Positions 1-6,723 of a stretch of DNA of 56,977 bases are shown piece by piece. Source of the DNA: Sphingobacterium humi (GTDB lineage Bacteria; Bacteroidota; Bacteroidia; Sphingobacteriales; Sphingobacteriaceae). The notes below the pieces were generated by a model. It was not told the origin of the DNA. It did not search any database and saw only the letters and a list, made by a program, of their open reading frames with translations. Position 1 is the first letter of the stretch, and every line of letters begins with the position of its first letter. The translations under genes were made by a program, and so were the position numbers. The stretch is from assembly GCF_009768885.1 (NCBI RefSeq), contig NZ_WSQA01000019.1, forward strand, positions 1-56,977. The letters run 5' to 3'.

Positions 1-233
1 CCAAATTGAGCTTATGGCATAACCAGGTGGAACATGCTGGAATACTGTCCTTCGAGAGTGTCGCAAAGTCTATTGCAGCACATCATCCTGAAATCCTGCA
101 TTACTTCGACAACAGGAGTACCAATGCCTCTGCAGAGTCTTTCAATGCAAAACTTAAGGCTTTTAGAAGTGTATTTCGAGGAGTTAGAGATACTACCTTT
201 TTCTTATATCGGGTGATGAAATTGTATACTTAA
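1..233 (+). CDS. ISL3-like transposase, C-terminal fragment (5' end outside window)
   Basis: The reading frame is open from the left edge and stops at 233, so only the last ~77 residues are visible. The fragment contains the stretch YFDNRSTNASAESFNAK followed by FRGVRDTTFFLYR. This is typical of the C-terminal end of the DDE catalytic domain in ISL3-type transposases common in Bacteroidota; the glutamate of AESFN is probably the final acidic catalytic residue (family knowledge). The protein would cut and join IS ends in the cytoplasm. Whether the rest of the element is intact cannot be seen. It ends 70 bases before the stop of the minus-strand gene that follows, so the IS inserted just downstream of that gene. 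Confidence 0.8.
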   Translation, partial: KLSLWHNQVEHAGILSFESVAKSIAAHHPEILHYFDNRSTNASAESFNAKLKAFRSVFRGVRDTTFFLYRVMKLYT

Positions 234-238
234 AAATT

Positions 239-268
239 ATTACCCCCAAACTTTTGGTATGATCCGAA
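239..268 (+). repeat. Probable right terminal region of the ISL3-like element
   Basis: Right after the transposase stop there is a run of five C and an AAACTTTTGG core (about 242-258). It resembles the terminal inverted repeats of ISL3-type elements. The left copy is outside the window, so the exact boundary and target duplication cannot be fixed. Confidence 0.4.
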
Positions 269-302
269 ACTTATACACTTGATGATGGTCAGACAATCCG
301 GA

Positions 303-1817
303 TTATCTTAAGTTGAAATATGGAATTAATGCATACCATAAAATAAAGGCTAAGGCTAAAGCTAGCAGACTATCAATGCGGGCAGGTTTTTGTTTTTTAT
401 GCGCAAACTGCAGAAGCAGATAAATTAGCCAAGCGGCATGCAGAAAGGACAGGTAGATTAAATTACCGTAGGCATCTGCAAGTAATCCGTTTTCCTTTAA
501 GAGGAGGGTGCTTAACAGACACAGTAATATGGAACCAACGGCTAGGAAAGTGACTTTTGTTTTTCCTAGGAGTACGGTTAGGGTGTTTTTGGCAACCGAT
601 TTGTCGGCTTCAGCATCGGGTACTCCTGCCATCAGGATGGCAGGAAGAATAGAAAAGAAAAGGGGGATTCCCAACAGCCAAGGGTACGGATTTTGGAAGG
701 ATCCGTTTTGTAGATAATAGCCAAACAGAATGCTCATAAAGCTATGGGTAAAGCCTACGGTTAGCTCGCCAAGACCATGATACGATAATTTCAATGGGGC
801 TGCCGTGTAAGCCATTGTGCAGCAAAATAGAAAAACGATCAGAAGCGCAGTTTGCCACTGAGGAAGGGGTGCTATGGCCAGCAATAGCAGGGCGAGAGCA
901 ATAAAAATAAGACCGCTGTATTGAATACCTTTTTTCAGCTGTGGTTTGCTGATAGAGCCATCATGCAATACGCGCGATCCACCTGTAAACATGCTATAGG
1001 TTCTATTTCGGCGGTCGGTTTCGAAATCGCAATAATCATTGCTGAATACCACCATCGCTTCTAGCACAAATAAGAGGAGGTAGGCCAGTATAAATGTATA
1101 AGTATGGAATGCTCCGATACTATTAGCGGCGGCGAAGGCGCCTGAAGCATAAGCAAAGAAAGTCATTGGATAAAATTGTAGCCTTATTGCTTTCAGCCAG
1201 GGGCTTAGTTTGGACCAAGCTTTTTCAAAAGGCGTTTTTACTCCGGATTCTAATTGTTTTCCGATGGCATACGCCTGATCTAATCGCTGTTTGAGCTGTT
1301 CCTCACTGGCATGTTTGATAGGGCTGATTCGCATGACCCTTACCGGCGATATACCACAAAATCTCAGGGTGGCTACAGATAAGGCATTAATTGCCGAGGA
1401 ACGGTTGATGATGCGGTCGATCAGTGGAGGGGTGTCCATGCTACAAATGAGCTGTGCAGAACGGGGGCTTAATAATTTAGCATAGCTATCAAATTGCAGT
1501 TCGCGAAAGGCAAAGCCTGGAACCAATACGCGATCTAGGAACCCTTTGAGTAAGGCCGGCATACTGCCCCACCAAATTGGAAAGACAAAAGCAAGATGGT
1601 CGGCCCACGTGATGAGTGTTCTTGCACGAATAATGTCGGGTTCTGCTTCTTGTTTTTGCGGTGATGGTACTTTTACATGTACTTCAAAATCCAGATTGGC
1701 AATTTCCAGCAGCTCTACTTGTGCACCACTGGCTTGGGCGCCACGGACATATGCCGCGGCTAAAGCGGCACAATAACTATCAGTTCTTGGATGGCCTAAG
1801 AGGACAAGGACGTTCAT
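303..1817 (-). CDS. Fused NAD(P)H oxidoreductase (flavodoxin fold) / UbiA-family prenyltransferase
   Basis: This 504-residue protein joins two families. Residues 1 to about 190 form a flavodoxin-like NAD(P)H:quinone oxidoreductase (KefF/NQO1-like). They start MNVLVLLGHPRTDSYC, with the FMN-phosphate loop, and carry FPIWWGSMPALLKGFLDRV, the usual flavin-binding motif. Residues about 205-504 are a multi-pass UbiA-type prenyltransferase. The first Asp-rich motif is NDYCDFETDRRN and the second is DAEADKS; these bind Mg2+-diphosphate in the family. Known UbiA enzymes attach prenyl chains to aromatic rings in the inner membrane (MenA, UbiA) or make hemes. A quinone-reducing domain fused to a prenyl-quinone-type transferase suggests linked quinone or naphthoate chemistry, but the substrate is unknown. 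The ATG at 1817 is well placed, directly before the Rossmann-like strand. There is no operon partner; the IS end lies downstream. Confidence 0.85.
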   Translation of the reverse strand: MNVLVLLGHPRTDSYCAALAAAYVRGAQASGAQVELLEIANLDFEVHVKVPSPQKQEAEPDIIRARTLITWADHLAFVFPIWWGSMPALLKGFLDRVLVPGFAFRELQFDSYAKLLSPRSAQLICSMDTPPLIDRIINRSSAINALSVATLRFCGISPVRVMRISPIKHASEEQLKQRLDQAYAIGKQLESGVKTPFEKAWSKLSPWLKAIRLQFYPMTFFAYASGAFAAANSIGAFHTYTFILAYLLLFVLEAMVVFSNDYCDFETDRRNRTYSMFTGGSRVLHDGSISKPQLKKGIQYSGLIFIALALLLLAIAPLPQWQTALLIVFLFCCTMAYTAAPLKLSYHGLGELTVGFTHSFMSILFGYYLQNGSFQNPYPWLLGIPLFFSILPAILMAGVPDAEADKSVAKNTLTVLLGKTKVTFLAVGSILLCLLSTLLLKENGLLADAYGNLIYLSFLHAAWLIYLLLQFAHKKQKPARIDSLLALALAFILWYALIPYFNLR

Positions 1818-2139
1818 ACCCCTATAACAGCTAAGTAACTAAAAAAGTTTAAACTTCAAATTTTCTAGAGATGCTGAATTTTTTTACCTAAAAATCAAGC
1901 ATTTCAAAATTTCCAATAAATTAATAAAAGATAATTTTGTCTTTTATAGAATCTTGTCTAACTTTACATCAGTTTTAGCAATTATTTGTTTTAATATAGA
2001 TGGTAACCCATTGAATTTATATGAATAAAATATATTTATCCTGAGTCAATAAGCTACCATTCTTTACGAAGTCCGAGCTTTCCATTGAGCGACCTCCTTG
2101 CCTATAAAGGTTCAATATATAGTAATAATTAAATTTAAT
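1818..2139. other. AT-rich divergent intergenic region
   Basis: These 322 bases separate the divergent oxidoreductase/UbiA and cbb3 genes and must hold both promoters. I see no clear TAnnTTTG box, FNR-like dyad or coding potential. A TTG at 2098 is in frame with ccoN, but the leader it adds has no signal-like character. Confidence 0.5.
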
Positions 2140-4272
2140 ATGATAGCTTTTGCGAATATCTCCTGGTATCTGTTTTCTATTGCCGGGCCTATGACTAGCG
2201 AATTACCTTCAAAATCCGCGGTGTTCCATTACCATATGGATCTGCAGGATTTTATGCTTTGGACGCTATTCTTTATTTTCCTTACCCTCTTGTTGCTAGT
2301 CGTTTTATTGGTAGAGCGTATCCGTGAACTTTCCGGCTTTTTACTGCGTGACAAGCAAAAGAAACACAACCAATCGTTTAGCGATCAAGTGAAACGATTG
2401 AATGGGCAGCAGATTGCTAAAATCCTTCGATTTAAAAGAAACCAACACACCCTAAAAGTACTTTTCATGGGCCTTTTAGGCTTATCAAGTCTGTTGTTGC
2501 CGCAGCCTTTAATGGCCGCCAATAGCTTGTTGCAAGCGGCAAGTCCCAGTGTTTCCTGGGGCAAAGCAGGCTTTATCATCACCTTGGTGCTCTTGTTAAT
2601 CCCCACCTTGTTAGCCGTCATTCTCCTTTTTGTAAAAATCAATAAGGGCATTCGTCGCTTACATATGGGCGCGCAAAAAGAGGAGGCCAAGCAAATTGCC
2701 CAAGAAATCGTGGCCAATGAAGATCCTGCTTTGGAAGCGACCCTTTTGGCGCGGCAAGAAGCCCTAACGTATCGGCTAGCCCCAGATAGCTTATCGGGCA
2801 ACCATCTTGCCAACGATCCGAAAGGCCTGCTGGCGCTGCAGGAAGGCGTGGAAATTCCTATTGTTTCCCGCAAAAAGAAAGCAGTGCCCCGTCCTTATGT
2901 AGAACCAGCACTTGGTAAGTTGGTGCTGTGGTACCTAATGACGGCCTGCTTTTGGTTGCTCTTCGGCACAACCATTGGCGAGTATGTTGGGATAAAATTC
3001 GTAGCTCCGGATTTGGAGCACCTCTCTTGGCTGAGCTTTGGCCGATTAAGACCTGTGCATACCAATGCCATCTTTTGGGGATGGGCGTCCTTGGCAATGA
3101 TTGGGCTGGGCTATTATGTGGTTCCGCGTGTCAGTAATGTTCCTTTATTTAGTATCCGCTGGGGATGGTATGCACTACTTTTAATAAACCTTACAGTACT
3201 GCTGGGCACTATAGCTTTGATGGCCGGCATTAATAATGGGGGTGGCGAATATCGGGAATACATTTGGCCCATTATGTTGCTCTTTGGCATTGGCCTGCTG
3301 CTTACCCTGATTAATTTCTATAAAACCATTGGCCGACGAACCACCCGTGAAATCTATATCTCTAATTGGTACATCGTTTCGGCAATTATCTTTACTATCG
3401 TTATTTCCATTGTTGCCTATGTTCCTTTTTGGCAGCATGGCCTTGGGGAGACTATTATTCAAGGTTATTATATGCACCAAGGGGTGGGCATGTGGTTTAT
3501 GCTGTTTACCCTAGGCTTGGTTTACTATTTCTTGCCACAGCAATTGAATAAACCTATTTACTCCTATAGCCTTGGTATTTTAGCCTTTTGGACCCAGATT
3601 TTATTCTATACCCTTATCGGGAGCCACCACTTTGTGTTCAGTGCTATTCCATGGTGGCTGCAAACCGTTGCTATTGTAGGCAGTGCGGGGATGGCTATTC
3701 CGGTTATTGCGGGCACCACGAATTTCTTAATGACCTTTAAAGGAGCCTGGTATAAATTGGCCGACAGTTATATTTTACCTTTCTTCTTAGTGGGTACCAT
3801 CTTTTATTTCACCGGTTCTATGCAGGGCACAGCAGAGGCCTTCCGGGAAACAAATCTGATCTGGCACTTCACAGACTTTACGGTGGCACATTCGCATCTA
3901 ACCATGTATGGCATTATCAGTTTCTTTTTGTGGGCTTGTATTTACGCTATTGTTCCTCGCTTAAGTGGACGCGAGGCCCCTCAAATTACTATTGGTGCGC
4001 ATTTCTGGTTGGCCTTGTTGGGCATGATGATGTATACCATTCCATTGATGTATGGAAGCACCCTGAAAGGGCTGATGTGGATGGAAGGAAAGCCCTTTAT
4101 CGATGGGGTAGCCTTTATGGCGCCTTACTGGTTATGGCGGGCAATTGGGGGCAGTTTAATGTGGATTTCGCATTTCTTCTTTGCCTACAACCTGTATAAG
4201 ATGCTTTCTGCAACTAAAGAACTGGACTTAGGGGAAGAAATTATAGAGCAAATAGAACAAGTTAAATCCTAA
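2140..4272 (+). CDS. ccoN: cbb3-type cytochrome c oxidase subunit I with N-terminal membrane extension
   Basis: This is the catalytic heme-copper subunit: it reduces O2 to water at a heme b3-CuB site in the inner membrane. Numbering is from the ATG at 2140. His307 (in RPVHTNA) and the histidines of VAHSH (584, 586) match the heme ligands. His446 (YYMHQGVG) and His496-His497 (GSHH) match the CuB ligands. Tyr490 sits six residues before the HH pair, as the cross-linked tyrosine does in known CcoN. That supports an oxygen reductase rather than a NO reductase. About 250 residues precede the CcoN core, with three extra hydrophobic segments (about 38-58, 105-127, 143-166) and a charged linker; ordinary CcoN is about 480 residues. 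The start is uncertain: TTG 2098, ATG 2140 and ATG 2191 are all possible. ccoO follows 23 bases later. Confidence 0.9.
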   Translation: MIAFANISWYLFSIAGPMTSELPSKSAVFHYHMDLQDFMLWTLFFIFLTLLLLVVLLVERIRELSGFLLRDKQKKHNQSFSDQVKRLNGQQIAKILRFKRNQHTLKVLFMGLLGLSSLLLPQPLMAANSLLQAASPSVSWGKAGFIITLVLLLIPTLLAVILLFVKINKGIRRLHMGAQKEEAKQIAQEIVANEDPALEATLLARQEALTYRLAPDSLSGNHLANDPKGLLALQEGVEIPIVSRKKKAVPRPYVEPALGKLVLWYLMTACFWLLFGTTIGEYVGIKFVAPDLEHLSWLSFGRLRPVHTNAIFWGWASLAMIGLGYYVVPRVSNVPLFSIRWGWYALLLINLTVLLGTIALMAGINNGGGEYREYIWPIMLLFGIGLLLTLINFYKTIGRRTTREIYISNWYIVSAIIFTIVISIVAYVPFWQHGLGETIIQGYYMHQGVGMWFMLFTLGLVYYFLPQQLNKPIYSYSLGILAFWTQILFYTLIGSHHFVFSAIPWWLQTVAIVGSAGMAIPVIAGTTNFLMTFKGAWYKLADSYILPFFLVGTIFYFTGSMQGTAEAFRETNLIWHFTDFTVAHSHLTMYGIISFFLWACIYAIVPRLSGREAPQITIGAHFWLALLGMMMYTIPLMYGSTLKGLMWMEGKPFIDGVAFMAPYWLWRAIGGSLMWISHFFFAYNLYKMLSATKELDLGEEIIEQIEQVKS

Positions 4273-4295
4273 CAAGGAGCGCTAATATACAGATC

Positions 4296-5309
4296 ATGCA
4301 TTTTTTTGATAATCATAAGAAACTATTTTTAACGGCAACCTTATTTTTTGTGTTGTTGACCATATTCGTGGCCATCCTACCGGCCTTTCATAATCAACTG
4401 ATCAATGCGCCCCTGCCTCAAGCAAAGCCCCTTTCTGCGGAAGCCCTAAAAGGGAAAGCCTTGTATGTGGCCCATGGTTGTGTGTCATGCCATACCCAGC
4501 AGGTGCGCAATGTAGAAATGGATAAAGTGTTTGGGCAACGGCCAAGTTTAGCCGCCGATTATGCCGATATCCACCGGATGGACTTCTGGCGCAATACCGC
4601 CACCTTGATGGGCACAGAACGAACAGGGCCAGACTTAAGCGATATCGGAACCCGGCAGCCCAGTCAAGACTGGAACCTGGTGCACCTGTATAATCCACGC
4701 ATTGTGGTCAAAGAATCGGTGATGCCTGCCTATCCCTTTTTATTTACACTGAAAGATAAAGCCGAGGAGGGCGATGTGACGATAAAATTGCCGGAGGCCT
4801 TTGCAGCACCTGCCGGAAAGCAAGTGGTAGCAACGGAAGAAGCCATGCAGCTTATTGCCTACCTGCAATCGTTAAAACAAACGCCCTTGGCGGAAGAAAC
4901 CCCCGCACCGGACTTTTTATACAAGAAAAAATTAGCAGCTGCGAACGCTGAAGGCGGAGCTGCCGCAGAGGAGGAAGAATTGGATGGAGAGGCGCTATAT
5001 GTAGCTCATTGCCAGGCTTGCCACCAAGCCGATGGCAATGGGTTGCCTGGCGCATTCCCACCGCTGCGCGGTAGCAAAGTAGTAATGGATGATGATTTGA
5101 ACCTATATATTGATATCATTATGAATGGTTATGATAGCCGCCCCGAGTATGGCGTAATGACGGCCGTAGGTGCGAACGCCGGATTTACAGAGAAAGAAGT
5201 GGCGGCCATCATTAACTATGAACGTAGCCATTGGGGAAACCAGGGCAAGATGGTGAAAGCCGCCGATATTAAAGACATTGTTGACTTTGTCAAAGGACAA
5301 GCAAAATAA
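4296..5309 (+). CDS. ccoO: cbb3 oxidase subunit II (CcoO) fused to a C-terminal cytochrome c domain
   Basis: The 337-residue protein has one N-terminal membrane anchor (about 10-30) and a periplasmic part. The first heme site is CVSCH (62-66), followed by the CcoO signature (CHTQQVRN, GTERTGPDLSDIG) and MPAYPFLF, which holds the Met ligand. A second class-I cytochrome c domain begins near residue 225 with CQACH (239-243) and has a probable Met ligand in GVMTAVG. Standard CcoO is about 200-250 residues with a single heme. The extra domain looks like one of the cytochrome domains normally carried by CcoP, for which no gene is present here. Electrons would pass from the second heme to the first and on to CcoN. 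An Ala/Glu-rich linker (about 208-228) joins the halves. It is co-transcribed with ccoN. Confidence 0.9.
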   Translation: MHFFDNHKKLFLTATLFFVLLTIFVAILPAFHNQLINAPLPQAKPLSAEALKGKALYVAHGCVSCHTQQVRNVEMDKVFGQRPSLAADYADIHRMDFWRNTATLMGTERTGPDLSDIGTRQPSQDWNLVHLYNPRIVVKESVMPAYPFLFTLKDKAEEGDVTIKLPEAFAAPAGKQVVATEEAMQLIAYLQSLKQTPLAEETPAPDFLYKKKLAAANAEGGAAAEEEELDGEALYVAHCQACHQADGNGLPGAFPPLRGSKVVMDDDLNLYIDIIMNGYDSRPEYGVMTAVGANAGFTEKEVAAIINYERSHWGNQGKMVKAADIKDIVDFVKGQAK

Positions 5310-5316
5310 AAAAATC

Positions 5317-5586
5317 ATGAAAAAACGATGGTTAATCGTGTGTTATGTAGTTCTTGATGCACCTGTATGGGCCTGTCCGGTATGTGATCGTAATCAGCCG
5401 AAAATTCTGAAAGGCTGGACACATGCCGGAGGACCCAACGGGATTCTGGATTACCTGCCAGTGATTGCAATGATTATCCTGGCACTTATCGCCTTGTATT
5501 TTTCGGTTAAATGGTTAATTAAACCCGGAGAGAAACAAGACGATCACATCAAAAGGACCGTATTAAATAACGAACTGCATGAATGA
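5317..5586 (+). CDS. Small single-span membrane protein with CPVC motif, oxidase operon
   Basis: This is an 89-residue protein of unknown function. It starts with a short hydrophobic leader (MKKRWLIVCYVVL...VWA), then a CPVC motif around residues 20-23, which could bind metal or form a disulfide. A transmembrane helix follows (YLPVIAMIILALIALYF), then a charged C-terminal tail. The ATG at 5317 is 7 bases after the ccoO stop, and the 3' end overlaps the next gene by 8 bases, so it is translationally coupled to the oxidase. Its place in the operon suggests an accessory or assembly subunit, possibly handling copper or heme. That role is inference from context only. Confidence 0.7.
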   Translation: MKKRWLIVCYVVLDAPVWACPVCDRNQPKILKGWTHAGGPNGILDYLPVIAMIILALIALYFSVKWLIKPGEKQDDHIKRTVLNNELHE

Positions 5587-5983
5587 GAAAAGTAAGATCT
5601 ATATTTTCATAGATGAGGAGGCGGTTCCCTTGGCGGAAATGTATGCGCCTGTCACTTTTGAGTTAGATACCCGAAAACTGGTGGATGGCCCTCACCAATT
5701 ACGTATTGTCAGTAAAGATCCCACCGGGAAAGAAGGCCTCCGTGTTATTCCTTTTGAGGTCAGAAATGGCCCCGCTATTGAGGTAACGGGCATTAAAGAA
5801 AATGCCATTGTGGATGATTTGGTGCCAATAATGATTCATGCCTACGGCAAAGGAGATTCTAAAACCTTTTTAATTGAAGGAAGTGAAACCCCACAGAGTA
5901 TTCCTTGGTGGATTTGGATCTTGATTATTGGTTTTGTGGGCTGGGGCATGTATTACACCTTTATGTACTTATTCCTGGGTTGA
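5579..5983 (+). CDS. Predicted membrane-anchored Ig-like-fold protein of the oxidase operon
   Basis: The 134-residue protein is of unknown function. Residues about 1-95 look like a small beta-sandwich (IYIFIDEEAVPLAEMYAPVTFELDT, then VDGPHQLRIVSKDPTG, the pattern of Ig-like repeats). A Pro/Trp-rich stretch leads into a single C-terminal transmembrane helix (IPWWIWILIIGFVGWGMYYTF). There is no N-terminal signal peptide, so it is C-terminally anchored; which side the sandwich faces is not clear. It overlaps the upstream gene by 8 bases and lies 36 bases before the hemerythrin-like gene. A structural accessory role in the oxidase complex is my guess. Confidence 0.7.
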   Translation: MNEKSKIYIFIDEEAVPLAEMYAPVTFELDTRKLVDGPHQLRIVSKDPTGKEGLRVIPFEVRNGPAIEVTGIKENAIVDDLVPIMIHAYGKGDSKTFLIEGSETPQSIPWWIWILIIGFVGWGMYYTFMYLFLG

Positions 5984-6019
5984 GAAAAGGAGGAGTACTG
6001 TTGATTAAAATCCAATATT

Positions 6020-6481
6020 ATGGAAGAGAAACCGTTAAAAAGACATATTGCTTTACAACCCCTCAGTCGAGATCACCATTTTAGCTTGCTTCTTTGCTGG
6101 AAGATCAGACGGGGGTTGAATTTAAGCATTGATCCCGATCGCATCGGGAATTACCTAAAGCAAGTGTGGCAGCATCAGCTGGCGGAGCATTTTGAGCTGG
6201 AGGAGAAATTTGTTTTTCCTTTATTGGATGCCTCCAATCCGGATGTGTTGGATGCGATTGCTGACCATCGCCTGTTAAAATGGCTGATTATGTTACATCC
6301 ATTTACCCATTTTACCCTGCACCGCATAGAGAAAAATATGGTTACCCATATTCGCCTGGAAGAACGGGTTATATTTCCGGAAATTCAGAAAATTGCGAGC
6401 CCAGAACAACTTGAACTGATTGCTAAAGTGCACGATTGCCCCATGAAGGAACTCGAATGGGAAGATCCCTTCTGGAAATAA
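6020..6481 (+). CDS. Hemerythrin HHE-domain-like protein
   Basis: This 153-residue soluble protein has the His/Glu pattern of the hemerythrin-like di-iron four-helix bundle: LSRDHH (about 14-19), QLAEHFELEEKFVFP (about 53-67), a mid-protein DH, and HIRLEERVIFP (about 114-124). The HxxxE-type pairs are the expected iron ligands. Family members bind O2 or NO, or act as sensors and repair factors for oxidative or nitrosative stress in the cytoplasm. It is the last gene of the oxidase operon, which suggests O2/NO buffering or supply near the terminal oxidase (inference). A GGAG-containing stretch lies about 30 bases upstream of the ATG. Confidence 0.8.
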   Translation: MEEKPLKRHIALQPLSRDHHFSLLLCWKIRRGLNLSIDPDRIGNYLKQVWQHQLAEHFELEEKFVFPLLDASNPDVLDAIADHRLLKWLIMLHPFTHFTLHRIEKNMVTHIRLEERVIFPEIQKIASPEQLELIAKVHDCPMKELEWEDPFWK

Positions 6482-6494
6482 AAACTAGGCACCC

Positions 6495-6617
6495 TTAATC
6501 TTCGCTAAAAGAAGCTTCTGTGTTGTTTTTCAAAGATAAAGGCTTCACTGTCCCCCAGTAATGCCTGGTTCTCAAAACCAATTCATCTAATTGTTTGTTT
6601 ACTTTCATATTAGGCAT
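6495..6617 (-). CDS. Possible small ORF (40 codons) antisense to the operon flow
   Basis: On the minus strand, an ATG at 6615-6617 (or 6606-6608) opens 37-40 codons ending at 6495. The peptide starts MPNMKVNKQLDELVLRTR and is rich in ordinary protein-like residues with a WGTVKPLS stretch. It fills the gap between the hemerythrin gene and the hybrid kinase. I do not recognise it. It may be a real small protein, the tail of a lost gene, or chance. Confidence 0.25.
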   Translation of the reverse strand: MPNMKVNKQLDELVLRTRHYWGTVKPLSLKNNTEASFSED

Positions 6618-6723
6618 TGCAATATGTTTTATTGGTTTAAATTATGTTTATTAAAATATGTGAGATAAAAATTATTGATTATCTTCAACCCCAGTAAAAT
6701 AAACACTACCTGAAAAACACACT

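Noticed and set aside
1818..2139. FNR-like box upstream of ccoN
   Set aside because: A TTGAT-N4-ATCAA-type dyad was looked for and not found.
2385..2873. 162-codon minus-strand ORF
   Set aside because: It is opposite the well-supported ccoN gene, has Ser/Arg-rich random composition and no recognisable domain.
2140..4272. CcoN as a nitric oxide reductase
   Set aside because: The hemerythrin neighbour made this worth testing, but the cross-linked Tyr position (Tyr490) and all His ligands follow cbb3 oxidases, so NO reduction is not supported.
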